Shown here: in pieces, positions 41,883 through 50,541 of the stretch
Position numbering within the stretch: the first letter of the stretch is position 1
Layout: the number at the start of each line of letters is the position of its first letter
Origin: Bacillota bacterium
GTDB lineage: Bacteria; Bacillota; Clostridia; Christensenellales; UMGS416
Direction: 5' to 3'
Assembly (NCBI GenBank): GCA_023410875.1
Contig: JAEYPH010000080.1
Coordinates: 1-64,000 of the forward strand
DNA: 64,000 bases
The notes under the pieces: model-generated
What the model was told of the DNA's origin: nothing
What the model saw: only the letters and a program-made list of their open reading frames with translations
Database searches by the model: none
Made by a program: the position numbers and the translations under genes

Positions 41883-41914
41883 TAAAAAAGGAAGGGCGGG
41901 CCATCGCCCGCCCC
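41883..41914 (-). terminator. intrinsic terminator after acsC
   Basis: GGGCGGGC (41894-41901) pairs with GCCCGCCC (41906-41913) around CATC; six Ts follow closely on the minus strand. It separates the acs genes from RACo. Confidence 0.8.
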
Positions 41915-41926
41915 TCTTATTCTACA

Positions 41927-43255
41927 CTATAGAACCGTTTTAATGAACTGCTCCAGGTCCGCGGCCTCCTGCGGGCCCACGAGCACCTGCCAGCCAGGCA
42001 AGCCGTCCTCCAGCTCGCCGCTGATCTGCGACACATAGCCGGGGATCACGATGCGCTTGCGGGTCAGGCGTTCCTCCAGGCCGCTCTCCTTGATGAACTT
42101 GGCGATGGACGCACCGGAGAATTTGCCGGCGGCCCAGGCCGTCAGCACCGAGAAGCCCTCGCACTCGGGGATGGCCAGGTAGCAGCTGATGCCGGCGTTT
42201 TCCAGCTCGCCGCTGACGATAAAGTACGTAAGCGAAAAGTTGGTCGTGCAGAACACCGGCGATTCGGGGCCGGGCTCGCCGATCTCATACACCTTGGGCT
42301 CCACCTGTATGGGCTTCTGCGGGTCGGTGTAGATGTTCAGCCGCAGCGTCATCAGACTCACGAGCTGTGCCGGGTCAAAGCTCGGCAGAATCAGCAGGCC
42401 GCCGTACTTGTCGATCTCGCCCACGGCCTCCACGGTGTCGCTCAAGGAGTCGCCGGTGTCGATGAAGCGCAGGGACGGATAGCCCAGCGCCTTGACGCTG
42501 TCCTTGAGGGCGGCGCGGCGGGCGATCGTGTTGATCTGATAGGCCTCGGCGGAGGATTCGGCGTCAAACTGCAACAGCAGGTTCGTGAAGCCCTCGCCCT
42601 TCAGGCGCTCACTGAGCGCCACGATGCCGTCCAGCGAACCGGCGGTCAGGGCCAGCACCAGGCCGTTTTCCTCGGCGGCCTTCTTCGCGGCGTCAATGTT
42701 GTCTTCGGTGACGCCGGAGAGCACGCTGCCGGTTCCCTTGAGGGCCACGGCGGCGGCCAGCATGGCGTCGGGCTGGGCCCGCACGATGACCGGCAGGCCG
42801 GTCTTTTCGAAGACCTTGGTGGCCTGGGCGGCATAACCGGCGGCGTCGGCGACGCGCTGCGTCAGCGCCACGGCGTTCACGGTCAGCGTCTCGCCCACGC
42901 GCTCCAGCCGGTAGGCCGTGATGGCCTCCAGCAAGCGCTCGAAGTCGGCGCTGTCGTCGTAAAGGTTCACGGCGATCAGCGTCTGGTGCACAAAGGTCTT
43001 TTCATGACGGTAGAGCACGGTCTCCGCGCCCAGCTTGGCGGCCTTGTCGCCCACGCCGATCGTGATCTCCTTGACCGGCGGTTCGCTGTCGGCGCCCAGG
43101 ATGGCCTTGGCCTCCTCGGAGGCGTAGGGGCATTCGCTTAAGGTCGCCTTCTTGGCGGCCAGCTTCATCGCGAAGGCCAGGCACGTGTTGCTGCCGCATT
43201 CCTTGCAGTTGGTCTTGGGCAGCAGCTTCTGTATTTGTAATCCGTTGAGTGCCAC
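41927..43255 (-). CDS. acsC: corrinoid iron-sulfur protein large subunit (acetyl-CoA decarbonylase/synthase gamma)
   Basis: A 442-residue subunit that carries the methyl-cobamide, ferrying methyl groups to acetyl-CoA synthase. Seen: N-terminal [4Fe-4S] motif C17-x2-C20-x4-C25-x16-C42 (CKECGSNTC...LSECP), a TIM-barrel middle, and the C-terminal corrinoid-binding domain with the ASIAKFIKESGLEERLTRKRIVIPGYV-like Rossmann half. It begins 12 bases after the AcsB-AcsD fusion stop, with a GGAGGG ribosome site. Its partner small subunit is the C-terminal half of that fusion. The length is normal (about 440-450). Confidence 0.93.
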   Translation of the reverse strand: MALNGLQIQKLLPKTNCKECGSNTCLAFAMKLAAKKATLSECPYASEEAKAILGADSEPPVKEITIGVGDKAAKLGAETVLYRHEKTFVHQTLIAVNLYDDSADFERLLEAITAYRLERVGETLTVNAVALTQRVADAAGYAAQATKVFEKTGLPVIVRAQPDAMLAAAVALKGTGSVLSGVTEDNIDAAKKAAEENGLVLALTAGSLDGIVALSERLKGEGFTNLLLQFDAESSAEAYQINTIARRAALKDSVKALGYPSLRFIDTGDSLSDTVEAVGEIDKYGGLLILPSFDPAQLVSLMTLRLNIYTDPQKPIQVEPKVYEIGEPGPESPVFCTTNFSLTYFIVSGELENAGISCYLAIPECEGFSVLTAWAAGKFSGASIAKFIKESGLEERLTRKRIVIPGYVSQISGELEDGLPGWQVLVGPQEAADLEQFIKTVL

Positions 43256-43267
43256 TTTCGTTCCCTC

Positions 43268-46200
43268 CTACTTGGCCTTGCCGTCCAGCAGATTGAAGAT
43301 CGTCTTCTTGGCAGCCATGGCGGCCTGCGGGTGATACATAACCAGCACGTCCGCGCCGGCGTGCAGCAGGCTTACCGCGGTGGAAAGCTCCCACGCGGCG
43401 GCGCGGCGTTCCAGATCGCCCCACAGCGGGTAGGCCGACGAGGGAGCCTTGAACTCCTTCATCTTGGCGCACTCGAAGCCGGGGTTCACCAGCATCGGGG
43501 CGCACAGCATCTTGTCGCCGCCCAGGCCGGTGGAGCGGATGCGTTCCATGACCGAGTACGTGTACTCGATGCCGTAGCCGATGGCGCCGGTCATCGGGTC
43601 CATGACGATCTTGTCGGCGGGCAGGTTCATGTTCGTCAGCAGGATGTTGAGCTGCTTGCCGATGTTCACATCGATGGGGCTCTGGGCCACCAGCGTGTGC
43701 CCGTAGGCCAGCGCCGCGCCGGCGATGGTGCGGTAGTTGTCCTGCTCCACCCAGTTGAGCAGCAGGTTTTCGCCCGCGCAGCCCTGGGCCACGGCCTTCA
43801 TGATCTCGTTGTTCTTGTCGAAGTGGCTGTGGCCGGTCACGATCAGCGGCACGTCCACGGCCTTCAGGATCGCCTTGACCATGTCCACGGCATCCTGGGC
43901 GCTGCGGTTGCCGCGCTCGGGGTGGGTCGCATCCAGGCGCACGGAGATCAGGTCCGCGCCGTATTGCTCCACACAGGCGCGTGCCATGGCCGCCGGGTCG
44001 CCCAGCAGGCTGCCATAGATGTCGCGCAGAATCTGCGGGTATTTCTCGCCGACGGTGTCGAACACTTCCATGGCTACAAGCGGGCGGTTGGGCATCTCGC
44101 CTTCCCACAGGTGGAAGGGCATGCACGTGTGCCCGCCGATGCTGTAGGTGCGGCCGCGGGTGCCGCCCTCGGCGGCGGTGGCGCCCAGCTTCACGGTCCA
44201 CACGGCGTTCTCGGCCTTCTCGCGGCGCACCGCCACCTTCTGTATCGCTGCGATCTTCTCAGAGGCCGGCTTGGCGGCAGGCTTGGCTGGGGCGGTCGCA
44301 ACGGGCTCTCCGATTGAAACTCCGTTCGATCCGGCCGAAGGCATAAATGAAGGCGAAGCCTTCCCGAGGAACTGCTGGCTCAGCACGTCGATGATGGAGC
44401 CCACGATCTGTTGGGTCAGGCTGGCGCGCACTTCGTCGGCGATTTGTTTCTTGAGCGCTTCCAGGTCCACCGCGGACACGGCAGGGGCCGCGGCGGGCTC
44501 GGCCGTGGTAGCCTTGTTGGGTTCGGCCGAAGGCGCAGGAACCGGCGAAGCCGGCTTGCTCTGTCCGGACGAAGGCGAAGGGGCAGCCGAAGCCTGGCCA
44601 GCGCGAGCAGTTTCTGCTTCACTCGGTTGGGCGTAGATGGACATGTCGTCCATGGCCAGCGCCGGGTGGTTCACCTTCTCCATGAAGGCGCGCACATCGC
44701 CGGCGGCGGTGGCGACGGTCTCGTCGGCAATCTTGTCCATCAGGTCCGGCGCGCCCTGCTCGCCGAAGCGACGCAGCAGGTCAGCGCCCAGCTGGTCCTT
44801 CAATTCCTTTGGCATCCACACGATGCGCTTGAAGCCGCCGTCGGAGGCCAGGAACTTGCGGGAGGTCAGGAACACCTTGCCGCAGCCGATGAAGCCCGGC
44901 GTCTGCTGGCCGCCGCCCACGGAGCCCGCCAGCGTGGAGAACGTCATGCCGCTGGGCGTCTCGCCCATGAACTCGCGGTTGACGATCATGACGCCATTGC
45001 ACTCCGGCACATAGGCCACGATGGCCTCAAAGCAGCCGCAGGACGTCATCGGGCGGTCCATGATCGAATAGGCGGCGAAGGCCTCGATGGTCTTGTGGGA
45101 GTTTACGTAGACGTAGTCGTTGATGCCGGCCCAGATGCCCTTGACCGGGTCCAGGCATTCGCCCTTCTTGAGCGGCTGGTTGGGGCCGGTCTCGTCGATC
45201 TCATAGGCGGCCTTGCCGTCCAGCCAGTTGTAGGCGCCGCACAGGCCCAGGCGCTCGGGGGTGATCACGCACACGTGGTTGGGCGCGAAGCTCTGGCACA
45301 GCAGGCAGCTGTAGAACGTGTCCACCGATTCGTCGGTCATGGCCTCCAGGCGGCGGTTGCGCTCGTCGTAGATCTTGCGGGCGACCTTCAGGCGGTTCTC
45401 CACCTCTTCGCGGTCGGTGACCAGCGTGACCTTGACCTTGTCGACGATGGCCGGATAGTCGGCCAGGAACTTGGCGTGGATGATCTCGCCGTAGTGCCTG
45501 AGACGCAGGCCCTTGGCAAAGCCGTCCTTGCTGACGCGGGTCCAGATGATGTCGCGCTGGCCCATGTGCCAGATTCCCTCGGCGCCGTTGACCATGTGGT
45601 GGATCTGGCGCTCCAGTATGGGCTCGAAGTCCGGCTGCATCTTGCGGCCGGCCACCTCCACCCAGATGCCCAGCGGCAGCACGGTGCCGGGCTTCACGGT
45701 GTCGATGTCCGGGCCGATCAGCTCGATCTCGCCGTCGTTGATGGCCGAGGTGTCCACGGACGTCACGAACTCAAAGGCCGGGGACTTGTTACCGCCGAAC
45801 TCGGCGTGCACGTTTTCCTTGCGGATGCGCTCGCCCTCGAAGGCCGCGCCGTAGGCCACCGGTACCGGGACGTTTACGACCTTGATCTTGCAGCCGCGCA
45901 CTTCCAGCGCCCGCTCCACCATCTGCTCGTAGGGCACGTTGGCAACGACATGCTCGTAGGTGCAAATGCCCGAGGGCAGTATCTCGGGGATGTCGGTGTC
46001 GGCGATGACCGGGAAGCCGTAGTTGATGGCGCCGGCGGCGGCGGCGTATTTGTCCGCGTTGACTTCTCCGAAGGCCAGCACGAAGGCGAAGATGCGGTTC
46101 TTGTTGTATTTCAGGTTGTTTTCAAAGTCGCCGGGCTTGACGCCGCCGAAGGACAGAGCCGCGCGGTTGGCAAAGCCCAGCGCGTAGATCAGGCTGGACA

Positions 46201-46816
46201 CATCCGGCCCGAAGGGCACCAGGCGGGTCTCCCAGCCCAGCTGCACGCCTTCCTCAGCCAGCTGCTCGGCGAACTGCTTGCCGCCGGTGCTGCCGCCCAT
46301 GAAGACATACAGGTTCTTCTGCTGCAGCTCCTTGGCGATCTTCACGGCGGTGGCGTTATCGGGAGCCGCGCCGGTGATGGCCGCAAAGCCAGGGGCCGTG
46401 CCATCCACGAACTCGATGCCGCGCTCGCGCATGATGACGTCGGAGGCGGCGCCCAGCCAGATGCCGTTCACCGGGTTTGGGCCCACGGCGTACTTGATGG
46501 CCTCGATGACTTCGCAGGCGAAGAGCGCCGCCACGCCGGCGTCCATCGTGTTGCCCAGGTAGGGCAGCCACACGTCGTCGGCCGGGCGGGAGGGCAGCAG
46601 CAGCCGGGCCTCGCGCAGAATTTCGCGCAGGTCGCCCAGCGTCTGCATCTTCATGCCCGTGAAGCTGTAGATGACCGGCAGATAGTAGTTGGTGTCCGGA
46701 AAGCCCACCGGAAAGCTTTCGCCCTTGAGGGCGATGGCGTCCTGCAGCGCGGTCTCGGCCTGCACGACAAACTGTATCGCGCCGTCGATGGCGCTGGATG
46801 CGATCAGCTTAGACAT
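43268..46816 (-). CDS. acsB-acsD: fused acetyl-CoA synthase (AcsB) and corrinoid Fe-S protein small subunit (AcsD)
   Basis: An 1182-residue fusion. Residues 1-~735 are the CO-methylating acetyl-CoA synthase, joining CO, a methyl group and CoA at cluster A. Cysteines 504, 507, 516 and 526 (CLLC...C...C) and 593/595 (SCGC) match cluster-A ligands of Moorella AcsB (506, 509, 518, 528, 595, 597) shifted by two. Residues ~735-780 and 821-855 are Pro/Ala/Ser-rich linkers around a helix (VDLEALKKQIADEVRASL). Residues ~856-1182 are AcsD (VKLGATAAEGGTRG, VRLDATHPERGN, LAYGHTLVAQSPIDVN), normally separate and partner of AcsC. The AcsC gene follows immediately. The start overlaps the CO dehydrogenase stop by 8 bases. 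Confidence 0.93.
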   Translation of the reverse strand: MSKLIASSAIDGAIQFVVQAETALQDAIALKGESFPVGFPDTNYYLPVIYSFTGMKMQTLGDLREILREARLLLPSRPADDVWLPYLGNTMDAGVAALFACEVIEAIKYAVGPNPVNGIWLGAASDVIMRERGIEFVDGTAPGFAAITGAAPDNATAVKIAKELQQKNLYVFMGGSTGGKQFAEQLAEEGVQLGWETRLVPFGPDVSSLIYALGFANRAALSFGGVKPGDFENNLKYNKNRIFAFVLAFGEVNADKYAAAAGAINYGFPVIADTDIPEILPSGICTYEHVVANVPYEQMVERALEVRGCKIKVVNVPVPVAYGAAFEGERIRKENVHAEFGGNKSPAFEFVTSVDTSAINDGEIELIGPDIDTVKPGTVLPLGIWVEVAGRKMQPDFEPILERQIHHMVNGAEGIWHMGQRDIIWTRVSKDGFAKGLRLRHYGEIIHAKFLADYPAIVDKVKVTLVTDREEVENRLKVARKIYDERNRRLEAMTDESVDTFYSCLLCQSFAPNHVCVITPERLGLCGAYNWLDGKAAYEIDETGPNQPLKKGECLDPVKGIWAGINDYVYVNSHKTIEAFAAYSIMDRPMTSCGCFEAIVAYVPECNGVMIVNREFMGETPSGMTFSTLAGSVGGGQQTPGFIGCGKVFLTSRKFLASDGGFKRIVWMPKELKDQLGADLLRRFGEQGAPDLMDKIADETVATAAGDVRAFMEKVNHPALAMDDMSIYAQPSEAETARAGQASAAPSPSSGQSKPASPVPAPSAEPNKATTAEPAAAPAVSAVDLEALKKQIADEVRASLTQQIVGSIIDVLSQQFLGKASPSFMPSAGSNGVSIGEPVATAPAKPAAKPASEKIAAIQKVAVRREKAENAVWTVKLGATAAEGGTRGRTYSIGGHTCMPFHLWEGEMPNRPLVAMEVFDTVGEKYPQILRDIYGSLLGDPAAMARACVEQYGADLISVRLDATHPERGNRSAQDAVDMVKAILKAVDVPLIVTGHSHFDKNNEIMKAVAQGCAGENLLLNWVEQDNYRTIAGAALAYGHTLVAQSPIDVNIGKQLNILLTNMNLPADKIVMDPMTGAIGYGIEYTYSVMERIRSTGLGGDKMLCAPMLVNPGFECAKMKEFKAPSSAYPLWGDLERRAAAWELSTAVSLLHAGADVLVMYHPQAAMAAKKTIFNLLDGKAK

Positions 46817-48758
46817 CCATGCCCCTCCTGTCCTTCATGTCGTAGAGCTTGCGTTCGGCCTTGCGGTTGATGCCCAGCTTCTCGCGCTTCTCGGTGAGCA
46901 TTTCCATGATGCGCTCCACGGCGGCCATGGGGTCCTCAATCGTGTGGAAGCTGGCGCCGAACTGCTCCCGGCAATCCTCGTGCAGGAACTGGGTGACCTT
47001 TTCGGAACCCGATGTGTAGAAGGGGTTGCCCAGCACGACGTCCACGCCGCTGGCCACAAAGTAGCAGCCGATGGCGATGGCCTTCTCGCTCATCCACTCG
47101 GGGGCCACGCCCACCGCCGGGATGCTGGACAGGTCGTCGCCCAGGCCGCCTTCGGCCACGATCTCCGTGGCGGCCTCCAGAATGCGGCAGTTGTCCACGC
47201 AGCTGCCCATGTGCAGCACCGGGGGCATGCCCACGGCCTCGCACACCTCGCGCAGGCCGTCGCCGCAGGCCTCCAGACCCAGCTCGGGGCGCAGCATGCC
47301 GGCCTTGCCCGCGGCGATGGCGGCGCAGCCGGTCTTGAGCACCAGCACGTTGCGCTTGAGCAGCTCACGGGCCAGCGTCGTCGTGTAATCATCGGTCTTC
47401 TTCTTGGCGTTGTTGCAGCCCACGATGCCCACGACGCCGTAGATGCGGCCCTGCATGATCGCGTCGTTGAGGGGGCGGAAGCTGGCGCGGTATTTGCCGC
47501 CCAGCATGTATTTGATGGCGTCCACCGAGAAGCCGGCCACAATGGGGTGCTTGTCCTTGGGAATTTGCACCTTGGCGGGGTCTCGCCGGGCGAAGTTGTC
47601 GATGGCGCGGCGGATGAGCGCCTTGGCGGAATCCAAAGGAGCATCCTCGTCGAAGTTGGCGTGGATGGCGCCCACGGTCTTGGCGATGTCGGTGGTGCTG
47701 ATGATCTCGGTGTGATACTTGGCGGCGACCGAGGGCAGGCTGGGCATGCAGCACTGCACGTCGATGACCATCATTTCCACGGCTCCTGTGACGATGGCCA
47801 GCTCCTGCTGGAGAACGTTGCCGGCCACGGGCACGCCGTGGCGCATCAGGATCTCGTTGGCCGTGCAGCAGATGCCCGCCAGCGTAACGCCTTCGGCGCC
47901 GGCTTCCAGTGCGTAGGCCTTGATGTCCGGGGCCTGCACGGCTATGGCCAGCATCTCGGAAAGCGCCGGCTCGTGTCCATGGATCACGATGTTGACGGTC
48001 TTCTCATTGAGTACGCCCAGGTTGGCTGTGCTGCGCACCGGGGCCGGCGTGCCAAAGAGCACGTCGGACACGATGCTGGCTGCGCGGGAGCCGCCCCAGC
48101 CGTCGGCCAGCGACGTGCGGAAGGCGTGGGCCAGCAGGTTCTTGTAGTCGTGGTCCACACCCATCGTCGTGCGATGCATGGCTTCCACGCACATGCGGTC
48201 GATGCCCATGGGCTCCAGGTCCAGGTTTTTCCAGATGTTCTGGCGCTTGAGCGGGGCTAGCGACAGCGTCTGCAGATGCTCTTCCTGGTTGCTGAACTCG
48301 GCCAGCAGCCGGTTGGCCAGGTCCAGGGCGACCTCTTCCTTGGAGCGGCCCACTTCCTCTATGCCATAAAGCCGGGCGTTGTAGCGCAGGGCCCGTTCGT
48401 CCTTGATCTGGTAGCCGTGGCCCTCGCCCTGGGCGACCTTCTTGAGGCGCAGCACCAGGTGGCGGCCGTGGTCGCTGTGGGCGGCGGTGCCGCCGGTGAC
48501 TTCCCTGAGGAAGTTGCGGGCCACAATGGTGTTCTCATCGGCGCCGCAGATGCCCCGGGGTGTGTTCTTGGTGATGCGGCACGGGCCCATGTGGCAGTTG
48601 CGGCAGCAGATGCCCGCTTTGCCGAAGCCGCACTGGGCCTTGAAGGTGTCGGCGCGATCATAGACGGTGTCCACGCAGTCGCACTGCGCTTTGAGCAGCA
48701 TTTCCGCCGACGCCTGGTCGATGACCTTTCCTTTGAACTGTTCGATGTCGTTTGCCAT
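46809..48758 (-). CDS. cooS/acsA: anaerobic carbon monoxide dehydrogenase catalytic subunit
   Basis: A 649-residue Ni,Fe-dependent enzyme, interconverting CO and CO2 and supplying CO to acetyl-CoA synthase. Seen: the N-terminal cysteine set for clusters D and B (CDCVDTVYD, CGFGKAGICCRNCHMGPCRI, GICGAD), a later HMGSCVDN (cluster C ligands region), GHEPALSEM, and GVVGIVGCNN. Start ATG 48758 with GGGGAGA. It overlaps the acsB-acsD start by 8 bases, which supports the partner role in a bifunctional CODH/ACS. A GC-rich repeat lies between it and the upstream CooC-like gene. It is slightly longer than most CooS proteins. Confidence 0.93.
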   Translation of the reverse strand: MANDIEQFKGKVIDQASAEMLLKAQCDCVDTVYDRADTFKAQCGFGKAGICCRNCHMGPCRITKNTPRGICGADENTIVARNFLREVTGGTAAHSDHGRHLVLRLKKVAQGEGHGYQIKDERALRYNARLYGIEEVGRSKEEVALDLANRLLAEFSNQEEHLQTLSLAPLKRQNIWKNLDLEPMGIDRMCVEAMHRTTMGVDHDYKNLLAHAFRTSLADGWGGSRAASIVSDVLFGTPAPVRSTANLGVLNEKTVNIVIHGHEPALSEMLAIAVQAPDIKAYALEAGAEGVTLAGICCTANEILMRHGVPVAGNVLQQELAIVTGAVEMMVIDVQCCMPSLPSVAAKYHTEIISTTDIAKTVGAIHANFDEDAPLDSAKALIRRAIDNFARRDPAKVQIPKDKHPIVAGFSVDAIKYMLGGKYRASFRPLNDAIMQGRIYGVVGIVGCNNAKKKTDDYTTTLARELLKRNVLVLKTGCAAIAAGKAGMLRPELGLEACGDGLREVCEAVGMPPVLHMGSCVDNCRILEAATEIVAEGGLGDDLSSIPAVGVAPEWMSEKAIAIGCYFVASGVDVVLGNPFYTSGSEKVTQFLHEDCREQFGASFHTIEDPMAAVERIMEMLTEKREKLGINRKAERKLYDMKDRRGMDV

Positions 48759-48859
48759 GTTTTCTCCCCATCATTCCTTCATGGAACAAGTGTCGATTTG
48801 GTGAGGACTGTTTTGTTGTGGCTGCCGCGCAGCCTGCTCGGTCTTTTGTGCATAAAGGA

Positions 48860-48975
48860 TTCCTCTTGCCTCCCTTAGCAAGGGAGGTGGCAGGCTGTAG
48901 GCCTGCCGGAGGGTTTCTACCGCGTCGGCGGGGCGAACCCCCAGTCGCTGCACGACAGCCCCCTTGCTAAGGGGG
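48860..48975. repeat. palindromic intergenic element between cooC and cooS
   Basis: CCTCCCTTAGCAAGGGAGG near 48868-48891 and CCCCCTTGCTAAGGGGG near 48960-48976 are end palindromes of a ~115-bp unit with an inner GGCAGGCTGTAGGCCTGCC hairpin. This has the look of a small MITE-like element inside an operon. Confidence 0.6.
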
Positions 48976-48989
48976 CCAGGACATACAAT

Positions 48990-49748
48990 TCACTCCAGCA
49001 GCTTGTCCGCCAATCCCTGTATCTCCCGATACACCGGGTTTTCCGCCGGCAGCGTGACCAGCGGCCGGCCGGCGTCGGCGTAGTCGGCCACTTCGTCGTC
49101 GTTGGGCAGGCCCACGACGAGGTCTGCGCCGGTGCGCTGCTGAATCTCGGCGGCGCGCTCCGGCAGGCGGCCGTGGCGCACGCGGTTGATGACCAGCACC
49201 AGCTTGCCGTACTGTATGTTCATCTCTTTTGCCAGCCCGTGCAGGCGCACCAGCGTTTCCAGCCCGGCGTTGGAGTTGTCGCTGACCAGCGTCAGCACGT
49301 CCACCCGCTGCACGATGCGCCGGGACAGGTTTTCCAGCCCCGCCTCGTTGTCCAGCACCACCGCCGGGTATTGGCTGGAAATCTCAGCGATGACATTCTT
49401 GAGCACGTTGTTGGCGTAGCAGTAGCAACCGGCGCCCTCGGGGCGTCCCATGGCGATCAGGTCGAATCCGGTGGATTCCACGAGGCTTTCGGCGATCTTC
49501 AGGTGCAGCAGCTCCTGCTTGCTCACGCCGATCAGGCCGCCCTGCACTTCGGAGCGCACCTCCTCGCGGGCTCCGCCCACGGTGCGCTCGGCCTTCAGGC
49601 CCAGCGCCGCGTCCAGACAGCTGTTGGGGTCGGCGTCTATGGCCAGCACCGGCGTGCTGCCCCTGTCCACCAGGGCGCGCACCAGCAGGCTGCTGAGCGT
49701 CGTCTTGCCCACGCCGCCTTTGCCGGTCACGGCGATCAAGAAGCTCAT
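48990..49748 (-). CDS. CooC-type nickel-insertion ATPase (second copy)
   Basis: A 252-residue MinD/ArsA-like P-loop ATPase that helps insert nickel into CODH or ACS. Seen: deviant Walker A AVTGKGGVGKTTLSSLL at residues ~6-22, IDADPNSCLDAALGL, and a CYC pair (GAGCYCYANNVLKNV, ~residues 111-125) matching the CxC nickel-binding motif. The ATG overlaps the stop of the next upstream CooC gene (ATGA). GGGGGGAA lies ahead of ATG 49748; the longer frame is not supported. Having two such ATPases fits one for CODH and one for ACS, but which does what is not shown. Confidence 0.87.
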   Translation of the reverse strand: MSFLIAVTGKGGVGKTTLSSLLVRALVDRGSTPVLAIDADPNSCLDAALGLKAERTVGGAREEVRSEVQGGLIGVSKQELLHLKIAESLVESTGFDLIAMGRPEGAGCYCYANNVLKNVIAEISSQYPAVVLDNEAGLENLSRRIVQRVDVLTLVSDNSNAGLETLVRLHGLAKEMNIQYGKLVLVINRVRHGRLPERAAEIQQRTGADLVVGLPNDDEVADYADAGRPLVTLPAENPVYREIQGLADKLLE

Positions 49749-50524
49749 GCGTTTCCCCCCACGAGTTGATCGGCGATGGCCTGGAACTGCGCCAGCAGGT
49801 CGCCCTGCAGCATGTCCAGCACGCTCACGCCGTCGCGGTCGGCGCCGCGCACGCTCTGGGAGTAGGGCAGGAAGGCCAACCATTGCGCGTCGGGCAGCGC
49901 CTGCCGCAGGAACTGCTCATCTTCGGGGCCGTTTACCTTGTTGGCGATGTACGCCAGACGCTTAATGCCCAGGTCGCCGGCCATGCGCCGCACGGTCAGC
50001 GCGCAGTCCACGGCCCGCTGGCCGGGCTCCACGACGACCAGCATCACATCCACGCCGCGGGCAGTGCCGCGGCCCAGGTGCTCGATGCCGGCCTCCATGT
50101 CCAGGATCAGCGTGTCGTCCTTGTACAGCACCAGGTCGGTGACCAGCGCCCGCAGGAAGGTGTTCTCCGGGCACGCGCAGCCGGAGCCGCCGCCCTTCAC
50201 CGCGCCCAGCACCAGCAGCTTCACGCCGTTGTGCTCCGTGGCGTATTGGCCCGCCACGTCGGACACCTCGGGGTTGATCTTGAACACCTGGCCGTATTGG
50301 CTGACCCGCGCGCCGGTGCGCTCCTCGATCAGCGCGATCTGCTTGGAGATCGGCACGATGCTGGCCTGCTGTGCGTGGGGCACGCCCAGCGCGGAGGCCA
50401 GGTTGGCGTCGGGGTCGCTGTCCACAGCCAGAACATTGTGGCCGCGGCGGGCCAGTATCAGCGCCAGCGCCGCAGCCACAGTGGATTTGCCCACGCCGCC
50501 CTTGCCGGAAACGGCAATTTTCAT
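49745..50524 (-). CDS. cooC: CooC-type nickel-insertion ATPase (first copy)
   Basis: A 259-residue P-loop ATPase. Seen: KIAVSGKGGVGKSTVAAALAL at the N-terminus (deviant Walker A), AVDSDPDANLASALG, GSGCACPENTFLRAL with a CxC nickel-binding pair near residues 111-115, and DMEAGIEHLGRGTARGVD (switch II). It matches CooC1/AcsF. It is about 42% similar in layout to its neighbour, so the pair arose by old duplication, judged by eye. It follows the MetE-like gene after 17 bases and has a poor ribosome site, which suggests translational coupling or a re-initiation arrangement. Confidence 0.88.
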   Translation of the reverse strand: MKIAVSGKGGVGKSTVAAALALILARRGHNVLAVDSDPDANLASALGVPHAQQASIVPISKQIALIEERTGARVSQYGQVFKINPEVSDVAGQYATEHNGVKLLVLGAVKGGGSGCACPENTFLRALVTDLVLYKDDTLILDMEAGIEHLGRGTARGVDVMLVVVEPGQRAVDCALTVRRMAGDLGIKRLAYIANKVNGPEDEQFLRQALPDAQWLAFLPYSQSVRGADRDGVSVLDMLQGDLLAQFQAIADQLVGGNA

Positions 50525-50541
50525 TGATTTACCACTCTTTC

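Noticed and set aside
44411..46870. 819-codon open frame antisense to acsB-acsD
   Set aside because: Long antisense frames are expected opposite GC-rich genes with strong third-position bias; no family match and no ribosome site.
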